A DNA stretch of 64,000 nt, from contig NW_019091358.1 of assembly GCF_001949145.1 (NCBI RefSeq), positions 3,302,904 through 3,366,903 of the forward strand. Direction: 5' to 3'. Under the pieces are notes generated by a model. It had not been told where the DNA came from. It was given only the letters and a program-made list of their open reading frames with translations, and did no database searches. The DNA is from Acanthaster planci (taxonomy: Eukaryota; Echinodermata; Asteroidea; Valvatida; Acanthasteridae). The first letter of the stretch is position 1. Every line of letters starts with the position of its first letter. Position numbers and translations under genes: made by a program. This document shows positions 24,101 to 35,582 of this stretch, piece after piece.

Positions 24101-27100
24101 CACCCAGTCCAACGCTGTCCACAAATAAGGCTTTCAAACTGTGGACCCATACAGCCTTCAGAGAAACACAACACAAGGAACAAGACATGAACAGCTCAGT
24201 ATTGAAGTATCTCTGCAAAGGTCAACCTCAACTTGGCTTTCCATCTGTCATACAGATCTGACGGGTATGCGTGAACTTACAGCTATTCTGGCTTTCTCGG
24301 CCCCAAGCACCCCACTGAGTGGGACCCTGGCTACACCAAGCAGCTGGTCTTTCGTCATCTTGTCCCTGTGCCAAACTTCTACCAGCAACGGCACCCTAAA
24401 AGAAGACAGGAAACACAAATATTGAACTTTAAAACCGAGATAATAATTGGAGAGTCTGGAATGCACATCTCATTCTCAAAACATACTGTATATATTTTGT
24501 ATATGAACTTACATACCGTATCAACATAAAAACTTCCATTCATGTACACGATTAAAATAAATCTGAATATTTGACAGAGCCTTGACAAGCAACTTGTCAG
24601 CACTGACCAAAAACTGTCAGTCTGAGCCTAGGGTTTTTGTTCCTAGCCACCAACCTGAGCAGCGTCTCCTGGAGCTGCTGGGCAGTGGCAGCCAGGTTGA
24701 AAGAGCAGTAGGAGTGGGGCAGCAGGACCTCGGTGTGGCGCCGCACCTCGATGGGTGGGTGGGTCATGATGGGGGAGACACTCCCGAAAAATGGGTACAG
24801 GTATCTGAGGGAACATTGGCAGGGAGTGATTTGAGAGTGCGGTACCCAATTATTTCAGGTGGCGTAGGTCGCGCTGAACCAATTGGAAATGGAAGAGGGG
24901 ACTGATCCTGTTCAGGCTTATCTTTGCTCAAAAAGGTTTACACGAGAAATCTATAACTTTGCTTTTTGGAGGGGAAATGAAGGACTTGTTTTGCTGTGGG
25001 AGAGCTTTGAGACTGAAATGAAACAGCAGATGTACAAGCTGTGAATATCCTCATCCAACATTTTCATTATAATTAAACGTTGTGCAGCTGAGCAACGTTT
25101 TGTTAAATAGATCTTTAGTACAAAGCACAGCCTAGCTACAAATTTTGTCGTAGGTGTATGTAGAAAATGGGATTTTCTATGAGAGACAGGAATAATGAAC
25201 ATGATAAAACCAATTAAGTTATTTGAAACATTACAAGTCACAATTAAAAAAATGAGAAAGAAAAATTAAAAAATAGTGAAACAGAATAGACAGAATGGAA
25301 GAGGGCAAAGTTTTTACCGATGAAATAGCAGAACAATGTACATGTGAAAACAGATCAGATTAAACATGAAACCTGTACAAACCTTAAATAAATATTCAAA
25401 TTTGTAGCTGTTTCAACATTCTTAATACTGCGAAGGTCAATGGATATGGAGAAGTGGTGTGCAGGGGCATCTACCATAACATGGGGCTGGCTGGTGGAGA
25501 CAGAGGCGTCATCTCTCACTGGTTGGGTTGTGGGATGCTTAGTAGATTGTGTTGTGGGTTGTGGCTCCCTGTGTGGATCTGTTCTGACTTCTGGTTGCCT
25601 GGATCCAACTGGAAGAAAATACATGTCAAATTGAATGAAATCTTTCGCTCAAAAACCCGTTTTGCTGAAATAAGTAAAAAAATTTTAAAACAAGGTTCAT
25701 GTGAACTTGAATAGCATAGTCACTTGATTATCACATCACATCACCAGCATCACCACTACCTCCAACATTATCAACACCACCATGTTCACCACCTTCATTG
25801 TTATGGTCACCACTCTCAACAAAATTACCACCACTTTCACCACACAAGCAGCCATTACCATCACCACCTTCACCACTGACACCATCAATACCACCATCAA
25901 CACCACTAAATTCACCGCTATCATCACCATCTCCAACACCACAATCATCGTCATCACTTCCATCAACAACACCATTAATTCCATGACTACCAGCACCACC
26001 GCAGTCACCACTTTCACCATCATCACCACCATCATTATTGTCGTCATCACCACTGCTGTTAATATCATCACAACCATTATCATCACTAAGTCATCAATAA
26101 AACCTTTTTTGTCAGCTCTCTTGATCTCCTCCTCAGGGATGCTGGCAGCATCTGCGTCCGTCCTGCTGGTGTCGGTGGGCTCAGTGTAGCTGTCCTCCTG
26201 GCTGCCAGCCGCTGGTGAGTTTAGGCACTTGGGCCCCTCTTCAGCGGGCTTGCCCTGCCCCTCAACGACACGCTTGGGAGGGGTGACAGTAGGGGGTGTA
26301 CGGGGAGGTATCCTGGATGGAGCTGATGTTGGTTGAGAGGACGGCACCTGAATTAGAACAAGACAGAACAGATATGCCGCTTTTAGGAGCAGCACGATGA
26401 AAAGAGCTCAAAGAAAACGTAGCTGTAGCCTTTTCAAACTGCCTTGGATACCACCATGGGTTCAAGTACACAAAATGTTGAAGAAGTGTCATTCAACATG
26501 GCAAGTGCAAAGTACCAAAATTCATTTACTGACAGTTCTCCATGGTCATTGATCCCTGCAGTAAAAGCCATCTCTCTCCAGGTTCAGATAAAAACAGCAG
26601 TATAAGACAGTCTGTGTCTTTGCACTTTTTGTTTGCTCAAATCATAATTAATGTTAAATATTCAGGTGAAAAGGCCAAGATGGTGGAATCAGTAAGAGAG
26701 ACAGAGAGAGCAAGACTAACAAATGCAGCTGTTAGTGCTTTGAAGGTTACCATTGCATATAATATTTCTTTGGGCTTTAACATCTCCCTAATGCAAAAAT
26801 ACATCTTGAAAATAGTTCGCGGTACCCGCTGCTTCACCTGACTTGGACTGGCCAGCCGACCCCGGCAAGCTCGGTGGTCGAGTGGTTAAGATGTCTGCAC
26901 TAGTAAGCAGGAGGTCGTGGGTTCGAGTCCCACCCGAGTAAGCTTGTGACTTTTTTCGCAAGCTCTCAGACAATCACTGAGCACACAGTGTTTACTAATA
27001 TATACGTTGGGTAAGTGCAAAACCCGTTACATAAATTAACATCTCCCCAATGCAAAAATACATCTTGAGAATTTTTAGGGCTTTTCAAATAGCCAATATG

Positions 27101-30100
27101 TTTACAATAATTAATTAAGAAAAAATAACAAGTCATTGTGTTAGTCCTTAACAACCTGAATGGAAAAGAAGTACTGTATTGAAGGCTCTTCCAGTATGTT
27201 TCAAACACATGTAATAAATTTTATTCTTAATTTACATCTCAATAATCATGTTTTCTGTCCAAAAGAAGGACCTGTCATGCGAACAGTTGACCAGACAAGG
27301 TATAAATGTAACCACTATTTTTTGCACATCAGCGACAGCACAGAATGATCAGGGCTTGCCAATACCTTGTGAGAAAAGCACTCAAAGCCTTCTGCTGTAG
27401 GACTCGACAACCTTGTTTCATTGTTAACATCAACTTGTTGTGAGTTAATGTTACGACGGTGTCAAGTCCTTGACGGAAATGTGCATCTCAAGGTGTCTCT
27501 TTCATGAACTTGACAATCTTACCTCTGGCTGCAGTGGTATCTCCTCCCTCCTCAAAGCGACAGACACTCCGACGCAGGCAGTGCTACCCTCCGTAGACGC
27601 CGCTGGCAACTGGGATCGTGGGGGAGGCGTGAGACGGAAGGACCCCTGCAGGATGAGCGGCTGCCTGTTGATGGCGTCGCTGTGGGACTGCAGCAGGGAG
27701 TTCCAGGGGACCAGAGTGCTGCCAAGGGACTGCTCACCGCAGCACAGATGCACCTGCGAGTGATTGGATTACTGTTAAATCACAAGTAGAAAATATATGA
27801 AAGAAATGCATGCAAAGACATAACAATATGGGTGTTTTGCCCTGCATCAATGTGTATTTGAAACACTTTACATATACTTGTATACTCAGTTCTGTTTGTG
27901 GTAGGCCTTGGCCTGAAGCGTTTTTTAAACTAATCCGCCGTGCAACTTTTTTTTACTAGAACTGGTATGCCAGTCCAGTGCTAAAGTCGAGGCCTGACAG
28001 ATACTTTTGTAAAACATACACAAGCTTACTCAGGGGGATTTGAAGCTAAGGTCTCCTGCTTACTAGTGCAGATGTTTTAGTACTAGACCACCAAGATTGC
28101 TGGGGTTAGCTGGCTGGTTTGAGTCAGGCGAGCAGTGGGTTCCCCGCTAAACATTTTAATTCAATCCAAAAATGACATCTTCTAAACATTTGGAGGTTTG
28201 TTTTTATTTCTACATTACCAACAATATGAATAACATAAAGAAATTATAGGTCTGTGGGAACCGTTTTTTTATGAGTCAGCTAGATCATCTCCAATGTTGA
28301 CAAATTCATAAGTAAACTTGTTTTTAATTGTCTGACATGGAATACTCAGGTTAAAGAAATCAGCTACTGCAGAGAGTTGATTCCTAAAAACAAAATGAGA
28401 TCATGATTCCAATTCTGAATTCAGAATAAATTCATCCAATTCTGATACGCAGTTTCCCCAAGCCTGCTAGGCTGGCTCCATGTAGAACCAGTAATACAAA
28501 ATAATATATTTGATGCAACATCTTGTCTTGCTATGCCATGTCTTCAGACTTTCGAGAAGACACCAACCGTGAGCGCTGGTGCCTGAGCCAGCATCATCCT
28601 GAGCGCTGCCACGCTGCTGCGGAGTCGCACTGATGCCCTCTCAGCAGGAAAGCTGGCATTCAGGAGGTCGTGAAATGGCTCATTGGTGACGTCGTTGCCA
28701 AAGAGGGAGTAGTAAAAGTAAAAACCCTTGTCTCTGGATGGTAGAGGAATGTTGGAAGGCACCAGCTACCAATGACAAGAAGAAAAACAGGCTCATTGAA
28801 GTTGTTTTCCCCAATGTTGGGGCCTGAATGCAACCTTTTCAATTACTACTAGCTTTTTCTTGCCCTTTTTTGGATTACAAAACCCCTTTGCAATTTGGGA
28901 ATTTTTATTCCTCTTTCACTTCTTGTATATTAGAAGTACCCTTTCCACTTGGTCATTTCCAAGGCTCATTTTTTTTCATTTGAAAGGAACAGATTACATG
29001 TCGTTTGTACTGCTTTTCAATAGGGCCATTTTGCTGATGTTTCCCTGAATACGGTATCCTTCTACATTATTTCCAGCGAATGAATAAATGATAACAATGA
29101 GGCATGATTATGATGAACTACTTGTAAGGTCGGACGTATTCTCTGCTGGAAATCTCACAAAACACCCTGGATGAAGTGTGAACCAAACAGACTTCAGTGA
29201 AATGATTTTGGGCAATGATTTTATCAAACACCACCGATGAATAAATATCGTAGTGTATAAAAGGAAATGAAATGAGTATCATGGAACTGTGAACTGATAC
29301 CTGAGCTAGATTTGCAGCATAGCCAATGGTGACAGACAGCACAAAGCTCTCAGTGCATCGGTCGGCTGGACCGATTTGATAGAAGCCCTCTGTTTCGTTC
29401 AGCACGGGCTTGAGGGAACTGGGATCTATCTCAGCATCAGAGGTACCATCGTCTGGCATGCCTGTGATGTGAGAGGACAAGAAAAGGCCGGCTTGACCAA
29501 ACAATGTAATGCTTTTAGAACACATGGAAGCCTCCTTATTTTATTCTGACTGGATCCCACAAAATGAGTCCTAAAGCCATTGTTTTCAGTAAATTTTTTT
29601 TCAGTTTGCCTGAGAAAGAACAAAGTGAGCTTTGGTGGATCAATTGGTTGGGCACCCTGGTGAGAAAAAGCCACTCTTTGGCTGGAAAATGTTGAAGGAT
29701 TCTCTTAAGTTACCTCCTACAAGTTTGTTTTCTCGACTGTAAAATTAAAAGTGGTTCTGATGACTTCAGGAGTGCGATGTTGAGTGTGTTCATGCTACCT
29801 TTCTGTTCTTCCAGAGCCCAGATTATTCAAAATATATATCTTTGGTAGAGTTTGAAGGATTGGGGAAGGCAGAGCCCAAACACTGTTATGTTCACATAGG
29901 GCTTCACCCCCCCCAACAAAAAAACTGACAAGATAAAGGCTTCTGGCAGAAATGAATCAGGGGTTGGGGTTGGAGAAAAGTAAGAAGCAATGAATTTACA
30001 ACTAAAGTTAAACTATAATCCTAACCCACCTGGGGCCTTCCTGGGAGGGGCAGCCTTGGCCCTGAAGCTATCGTCCTTGGCCTGTGTGTCCGCCTCCAAA

Positions 30101-33027
30101 GACACGCCCACCCTCAGCTGAGGCTTGTGCCTATTGTACTTGGTGTTCAGCAGGGCATGCCACTTGCTTGTCTATATGACAGGAACATTGTTTATCTGGT
30201 ATTATCCTCTGGGCCACCTCAAAGCAGGTTTGAGATGGGTATGTGAATGTGAGCATCTACATGTGCCAACTGCAGTAATGTAAACTGTTCACATGGGTAA
30301 TTCCAGAAATTAGGTGTCCATTTTTGTGTGTGTGTCCCTGTCACATCTGATGTGATTTTGTAAGTTCGGAACACATTTTCTAATTTCCAAGAGTGGTGAG
30401 CAGATGCAAATTACCTGCCAAACAAACAGTAATAGTTTGAAAACAATCCCGGTGATATTTCCATGTCAAATAACAAAGGTCAGATGTAACAGGGACACAA
30501 AGGTGTCACACTTTTGGACCCCTAATTTCTGGAATTACTCATATATACTTATAATTGGGAACATGATTTGTGACCGATTGTTTACTTTATAAAAAAATTT
30601 CTCACTTGACAAAAAAACAAACTTACACACGCCTACATGTACCTTGTAATGGACCTTGTCCCAAGACTGGCATGGCTTTGGTTTCTAATGTTTGGCCATG
30701 CTTGGAAAACTGGCTTTCGGAAATCTAGCCACACAAATCACAGCCGCTTGGATCATTGGCTAAGACACATTGGCCAATAGTTTTATTGGTGGAAATACGG
30801 CTTTCTGGGCAAGGCATGATTCTAGCAACTTACCACGGGAACTTTGGCCGGCGAGGCTTCTTGGAAGATTGCTGTCCTGAGGTCCAGCATGACGTAGCCC
30901 ACATTCTCCCGGGCGTTTGTGGTCGTGTCCAGGGCATAGCAGACCAGCTTGAGTGGGGTACGCTGCAAGCGGTGCTGGTGCAAGGCTTTCTTGTCCACCT
31001 GCTCGGAAAATAGAAATCACCACTGTCACAAAAAAGGAATTAAGAAGCTGACAGGATACAGTACAAATTGGTGCCCAGGGGCCCATGTCATTCTGAGCTG
31101 TTAAAAACTCACATTTGCTAAATAAAATTTTTTTTTTAGTAAGAACAGCGGCCAGTTACATGGTGCTGGTAAGCCTACAAACTTATCTAGAACAGGAAAT
31201 ATGCTTCGAAGAACCAGGTTTCAAGCTTAAAAATCCATACGAAGTACATGTACATGTATATTGCTTCTGACTGGTTTACAGCTGCTTTTTGGTATATTTG
31301 TGCATTGTGAAACTGGTAAGCAATTATGTCTGTTTTGCAAGTCTAAGTGACGTGTATTTTTACAAGTTGCTTCTATTAATTAAGCATTGTTTAACAAGTA
31401 AATGTGCTGTAAGTTGATATGTCGTTCAGGTTTGAATGCAATACTGTACATTTAAACAGGAGCTTTAGGATTATTTCATTAGCAATTCACTAAGTTTTGA
31501 AACTTGGAGAGATAAATATTCACATTTAAATTAAAGTAACATCTCAAAATTGACACACTAGAGATATTTTTTTTCATTATTTTCAAAAGGGGTTTGGGTA
31601 AGAATTTTGTTAATTTTGTTCCATTAGACAAACAGTAAGGATGTGTACAATGTAGACTTACACTGAGTGAAATGAAATTGAAATAAAGAGAAAACATTAA
31701 CTTTTTGAAGGAGCTAAAACAAACATTTCTGTTTTAATTTAAATTTCCAGAGAGAATTCTATACACAAACATGTGCGCACTATGTTTTTTTTAGCTTCAA
31801 TGACAAATACAGCATCCAGTAAGCCATAAAAACATCTTAAAATGTACAAGTGATATCCAGGTATAGAATTCTTTCTGGTGTCTGGGGATTATAAATGAGA
31901 GAAATTCAAGTTTACCTCCCATGCCAACTCTGTGCATAGTTCAGGTGTTTCTGTGTGGGCCACTGGGTCGGTGGCCAGGAGCTCCCCATCAAAGCGAATC
32001 TCTATCAGTAACTGATGACGAGACCTTTTGGGAAATTTTCTCCCTGAAAGCAGATTTATGATAAAGGGAAGACACAAAAATCATATCAGTGGCATGAAGG
32101 AGTACGCATACTCATGGAACATCCGGCCTAGTGCACGGTTGAATGGATGACAATACAAATCACAATTTGTATTGTAACTGGACATTCCATGTGATTACGT
32201 ATCCTTTCAGGTTCACCTTGGGTTTGACTATTGCATTATGGGAAGATTAGAGTAGCTTCAGTCCTTTTATGTGCAGGCCTTCGGTCATGCCACATCATGT
32301 GTAATCATACTCTGTATATAGTGTAAATAAACTAATCAGAATGTAGTACAGAGTCAAGAAGAATCCTCATTCTTCTCCCATCCGAACCTGGTAATGGTCA
32401 ATCCAACCGTTACAGTATGCACTCAAATTTTCTACGAAATGGAACATTTTGTGGCAGGTGAACTTGAAGATTTGTAGAAAAGGTAGGTTTAGCAGTTAAG
32501 GCAAGCAAAAAGGATCCCAATGCCTATTTCTATTACCAGCTTGTGTCTGGGTGAGATTTGGAAGAAATCGGAGCTTGAAAACAGTGTTTTCGAAAAGTGT
32601 ACGCATCGATATTTCAAACTGGCGAGGGGATTCACAACTGCTTTTTTAGGGGTGACCTTCCGTGGAAAAAATATCTTAATCATGAACAATCATAAAATGG
32701 ACTTTAATTTGATATATGTCTCAAACGCATGAGAAACTTGTGTTTTCCCAATTTGTTTGAAGTTCATGTATTTTTCACAGTTGGCTATGACAGTTTATTT
32801 ACTAGTAAAGCCTGCAACCTTGTTATGGCAGGCTTAAAAACAAAATAGCGCCCTCATCGCGCTCATGCCTGTATGTACTGCACAACCCCTTTCAAGTTTC
32901 ATATCACGCAATCATGACTTTACGCCGGCGAGTAAAATTTTATCCCAATTTTAGTGGAAGTAACGTTATTCTAGTGTTTACCTTCAAGAAGCGACACGAC
33001 AACCAGAAACTTTTCCCTCGTCCCCAT
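18172..33027 (-). CDS. CEP120: CEP120, centrosomal protein of 120 kDa (complete, 18 coding exons)
   Basis: Coding exons in transcript order: 32982..33027, 31916..32043, 30834..30998, 30030..30162, 29301..29461, 28568..28765, 27523..27753, 26104..26347, 25383..25608, 24655..24804, 24281..24395, 23714..23881, 22639..22830, 22060..22149, 21371..21576, 19746..19917, 18987..19231, 18172..18430 (TGA 18172..18174). All introns are GT-AG and phases match throughout, giving 1042 aa (human 986). The ATG has a strong context (ACCATGG) and an in-frame TGA 15 codons upstream (33070..33072), which fixes the start. CEP120 is a daughter-centriole-enriched protein needed for centriole elongation, microtubule assembly and ciliogenesis, acting with SPICE1 and CPAP (family knowledge). 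Diagnostic blocks are GRKFPKR...[35 protein letters not shown] and the C-terminal [21 protein letters not shown] saw no broken exon. Confidence 0.98.
19940..20420 (-). mobile_element. Probable 3' fragment of a non-LTR retrotransposon-like repeat
   Basis: A (TAA)n stretch at ~19942..19953 is followed by GGAGATTCGTAAAGTGCACG and AAGGCGCTCAAGGCGCT, then AGATGGGTCTTCAGGGATG, GGTTCCATAGGCGAGGAGCT and GAGCTATGTAACCTGGGTTC. I associate this word series with a widespread metazoan interspersed repeat, recalled and not checked. It sits in the CEP120 intron between exons 15 and 16, adjacent to the TTAA-element copy. No reverse transcriptase frame remains. Confidence 0.5.
20828..21264. mobile_element. 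Diverged, 5'-truncated copy of the TTAA-ended element (copy 2)
   Basis: This CEP120 intron segment matches ~870..1321 in the same orientation. Shared blocks include GCTAATCTGGCCCCTA, TTCGTGAACAAAAGAAA (here TTCGCGAACAAAAGAAA), TACTTGGGCATCAATAGAT and the end GGCAGCAAGTGGTTAA. The left terminal repeat is not found upstream, so the copy is truncated or too diverged there. Two copies within 20 kb in introns of two genes show that the family is repetitive. Confidence 0.75.
23714..25608 (-). other. CEP120: CEP120 exons 9-12: central C2 domain
   Basis: Roughly residues 436-655. After a Ser/Thr/Gln-rich linker the domain starts with [16 protein letters not shown] and runs through [50 protein letters not shown] and ends with [17 protein letters not shown]. 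Human CEP120 has the same block, in which ciliopathy substitutions occur. The linker encoded by exons 8 and 9 is the most divergent part and explains part of the longer length. Confidence 0.92.
25740..26095 (+). repeat. CAC/ATC-rich imperfect trinucleotide repeat in CEP120 intron
   Basis: About 350 bp of (ATCACC)-like repeats with interruptions fill most of the CEP120 intron between exons 8 and 9, stopping ~10 bp short of the exon 8 donor. Because its period is three, all frames stay open, producing long Thr/Ile-rich (plus) and Met/Val-rich (minus) artefact ORFs. Confidence 0.9.
26814..27035 (+). mobile_element. tRNA-derived SINE flanked by 37-bp direct repeats
   Basis: The tRNA-like head has a perfect A box TGGTCGAGTGG (26875..26885) and B box GGTTCGAGTCC (920..930 of 26 kb), plus a 5-bp T stem (GTGGG/CCCAC) and an anticodon-like loop ACTAGTA. 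The acceptor stem is imperfect and ~50 bp of unrelated leader precedes it, so it is a SINE and not a tRNA gene. Direct repeats at 26777..26813 and 27036..27072 match at 35 of 37 positions, as expected for a target-site duplication. The hairpin tail AGCTTGTGA...CGCAAGCT follows the B box. It lies in the CEP120 intron between exons 7 and 8. Confidence 0.85.
28021..28145 (-). mobile_element. Second, older copy of the tRNA-derived SINE
   Basis: Read on the minus strand it matches the 26.8-kb SINE from its leader (ACCCACTGCTCGCCTGACTC, CCAGCCAGC) through GGTGGTCTAGT, CATCTGCACTAGTAAGCAGG to GAGTAAGCTTGTG. A and B boxes are mutated (TGGTCTAGTAC; AGCTTCAAATCC), so it is inactive. Inserted in the next CEP120 intron in the opposite orientation. 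Confidence 0.8.
30296..30541. mobile_element. MITE with ~25-bp TIRs in CEP120 intron 3
   Basis: The left end GTAATTCCAGAAATTAGGTG (from 30298) and right end GGGGTCC-type inverse (..CCCCTAATTTCTGGAATTAC, to 30539) match at ~23 of 25 positions. A second inverted block, TGTCCCTGTCACATCTGA versus TCAGATGTAACAGGGACA, extends each arm to ~60 bp. Total ~246 bp with no ORF. It lies between exons 3 and 4 of CEP120. Confidence 0.85.
32173..32414. mobile_element. Solo LTR of a retrotransposon with 4-bp target duplication
   Basis: A 242-bp unit begins TGTAAC and ends GTTACA, a perfect 6-bp TG...CA terminal inverted repeat. It is flanked on both sides by GTAT (32169..32172 and 32415..32418), the right size for a Ty3/gypsy-like integrase duplication. 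A TATA-like TGTATATAG and an AATAAA (plus strand) lie in the second half, as expected for an LTR. No internal region is adjacent. Found in the first CEP120 intron. Confidence 0.75.
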
Positions 33028-35401
33028 GGTACACTGACACCAGAGAGTGGTTTCTGTGTAAAATTTGTGTCAACGGAACCAAACTCGGCTTCCGGTAAGT
33101 TTGAAAACAGCCGCCATGTTTGTCAAGTGGCGAGCGCATGATCTGTAACCTTTTTTTTTTTTGACCCAGGATGGGACATGACGTCATGTCAGCCGATTTG
33201 GGAGTGCAATTTTTAACCAACGCGAAGAAACTGGAAAGGTAGGGCTTGGAAAGTCGTTATTTTACGGATTGCTAAGAAATGAAATTCGCAAAAAGTGGAG
33301 CAAGAAATAACATACAGATTAAGTGTATATTTGTTTGTGAAATAAAGGGAATCGGTGTCCATTATAGAGGATGTCCGCCCATGGCAACAGGAAGTGTCTC
33401 GTCATGCCCGATTTTTATTGACCGTTTCAGTGCTGTGTATTTTATGGGACCACACGATACGATACACAGCCAGTCAACATTGATGAGGTTGGACTGTTAA
33501 ATATTTGTTGAAGCGTAAACCTTTGCTAGCCGTCTGTTATCACGCAAGTAGCACCACTTACTCGTATATAAAGTACAGTCTTTATTAAAAGTACAATGTA
33601 CATATACCGGTTTCTTTTCATTCAGTGCACCATCTATTTTGCTGCTGGTTTCTAACATGTTAAACATGTTTGTTATTCATGTTAATCATAGGTAGGCTAT
33701 GGCTTGTAGTTCAGCATGATCAGGCCAGGGACCGCTTGCCAACAGAGTTCAGCATGGTCATTGTTCGGCGTACATGTAGGCCTAACATTAGTTACCAATG
33801 TAAAATTTTAAATATGTGATCAGGTGCTGTGCATGCTAGACATGCTCGCCTACTGCTACACAAACAGTACCAAAGTCTTTGCCAAAAACTTGGCCCAAAA
33901 GAGTAGCGGACATGAACTTGAAGGAAACTTACGTTATACTTCATCTGACATGTTCAACCTGTTTCTACTTACACTCAAATAATTAGTTTGCCCATTTATA
34001 GCGGATATTTTGCCTGTATCAGTTTGCACTTCATTTGTAGCCAAGGAACTGATACAATTAGTAAGTTCACCTTCAGTAAACATGTACATTGTCGCTGCAT
34101 GTTATACAAAGCATTAACAGCAAACATCATTTTTCAAAAGCCTGATTTCAGTGTTTTTATACGGTACAAGCCAACATGGACTGGCAGCATGCTTGAAAGT
34201 ACATGTTAATTTTTCCCATATATCAAAAACCTCAGGCAAAAATGGTTTGGAACCCACAAATATCTTTAACTAAATTTTGGCCTTGTTTAAATTTTTGTTT
34301 ATCCGGCACATTCAGCATTGTCTCGAGCACATTATTCATAGAAAAAAAATTGTGATGTTCACTATTTATGACATGAACTTGAAGGATTGATGGGCAAAAG
34401 TGATAGGCTATTAACCTCTGTGCACTCATTCACTCCTACGAATGTCATATTAATGGAGTCCAATCTATATTTGATGTTAGTATTAATTTGCCCATATTTC
34501 CTCCACACTAAGTTCTGTTCTGCTGACAGAAATATGCAGTTACTCAAACGGTATCTTGATTGCTTTCGTTTATTGGGCAGTTTTCAATGGTTCTCTTTAA
34601 TTGCCCAATGTGGAGGGATAAGGATAATATCAGCGCCTTTGAATTATAAATAGCGTGAGATACCGTACATGTATATATACTGTGCACCTGATACCTTATT
34701 AGTATCCTTATTAGTGAGAGTTCCATATGAATATCACTAAGTTTCCTTTGCAGTAGTTTATTAGCCATTAGAAAGTGATGTGTCCTAAAAAGTCAAATTT
34801 GGCCGAATTCACATTGTTTGGGAAAAGCATGTGCAATGTCAGTATGAGCCTCTGACTCAGTACATGCACATTAGTTGTTTGAAAAGAAAATAGCTGTATA
34901 CGTGATTTGTGGTATTGAATAAGAGGAGATGCTCTCAAACTTTAGATTTGTGGGTCACTTAAGTGTCATCTCACTACTGTTAATTTCTTTTTTCTCGTAA
35001 ATGTTCAGGGTGCCTTTAACAGACGTAGCTACGTGGATCTACCCATGGATATACTATAGCAGTCCTCATCGGTGGGGATTGGGTTCCAACTCGGATATAC
35101 CTTGGTAGCTGTGGAGTGATATGTTCTTCAAGTGACAATAAATCATCGCTTGGATTTTTTTTTTCCGTCATTTTTTTCTGTTGGCCAACATCACCGATTT
35201 CCTGGAAATGATCTGCCTTGGAACCTATCGACACATTTTGTGCAGGATGGATTGTCGGACAGGTTCAAGCTAGTCCTTTTTCTCCCCGTCCCGTCGTCCG
35301 TGTTCAGTTGTGGCTGGAACCGCACAGCGGCTTCAGTGGGTGTGTTTTTTTTCTGTTGATTCTGTTAGCGTCGGACTCGGAGTGAACGGGACTGCTCAAA
35401 T
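33028..35401. promoter_or_regulatory. Shared upstream region between CEP120 and CSNK1G (head-to-head)
   Basis: 2.4 kb separate the two start codons, which point away from each other. On the CEP120 side, ~350 bp from its ATG, CCCATGGCAAC (33378..33388) resembles one half of the RFX X-box found in centriole and cilium genes, directly followed by an ETS core CAGGAAGTG (33387..33395). No protein-like ORF is visible. The 5' UTR exon(s) of both genes must lie here; the CSNK1G UTR probably includes the sequence just before 35402, which has an in-frame TAG at 35366..35368. The rest is AT-rich with a few isolated TACATGTA words. Confidence 0.6.
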
Positions 35402-35582
35402 ATGCAGACCAGCAGGATGGAGAAAGTGGACAATGACCCCAAGCGGAAATCCAAGGCCAGCAGCCGGGGGTCGCATCAAACCAGGTCCAGCAACCCCGCC
35501 AGTACTGGGGTGCTGATGGTTGGGCCCAACTTTAGAGTTGGAAAGAAGATTGGCTGTGGGAACTTTGGCGAGTTGAGACTAG
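35402..35582 (+). CDS. CSNK1G: CSNK1G coding exon 1
   Basis: Encodes residues 1-60 plus one base of Gly61. The upstream frame is closed by TAG at 35366, so ATG 35402 ([10 protein letters not shown]) is the first possible start; the second ATG at 35417 (MEKVDNDPK) aligns better with the short N-termini of vertebrate paralogues and may be the true one. Donor CTAG|GTGAGT. Confidence 0.94.

Larger units (their letters stand above)
29301..33027 (-). other. CEP120: CEP120 exons 1-5: N-terminal C2 domain region
   Basis: Residues 1-211. The start [20 protein letters not shown] corresponds to the first beta strands of the C2A domain, continuing with [37 protein letters not shown] and [12 protein letters not shown]. 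In human CEP120 this N-terminal region binds tubulin and microtubules (established). Exon 5 carries the conserved [20 protein letters not shown] that opens the next C2-like unit. Exon 4 ends in a short, poorly conserved linker ([10 protein letters not shown]). Confidence 0.93.

Noticed and set aside
25736-26395. 219-aa minus-strand ORF and opposite Thr/Ile-rich ORF
   Set aside because: Only the first part (exon 8) is CEP120; the rest is a trinucleotide repeat that is open in all frames.
26869-26940. tRNA gene with anticodon-like TAG
   Set aside because: The A and B boxes and T arm are good, but the acceptor stem does not pair over 7 bp, a homologous leader precedes it in a second copy at 28 kb, and the unit is flanked by a target duplication. 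It is a SINE.
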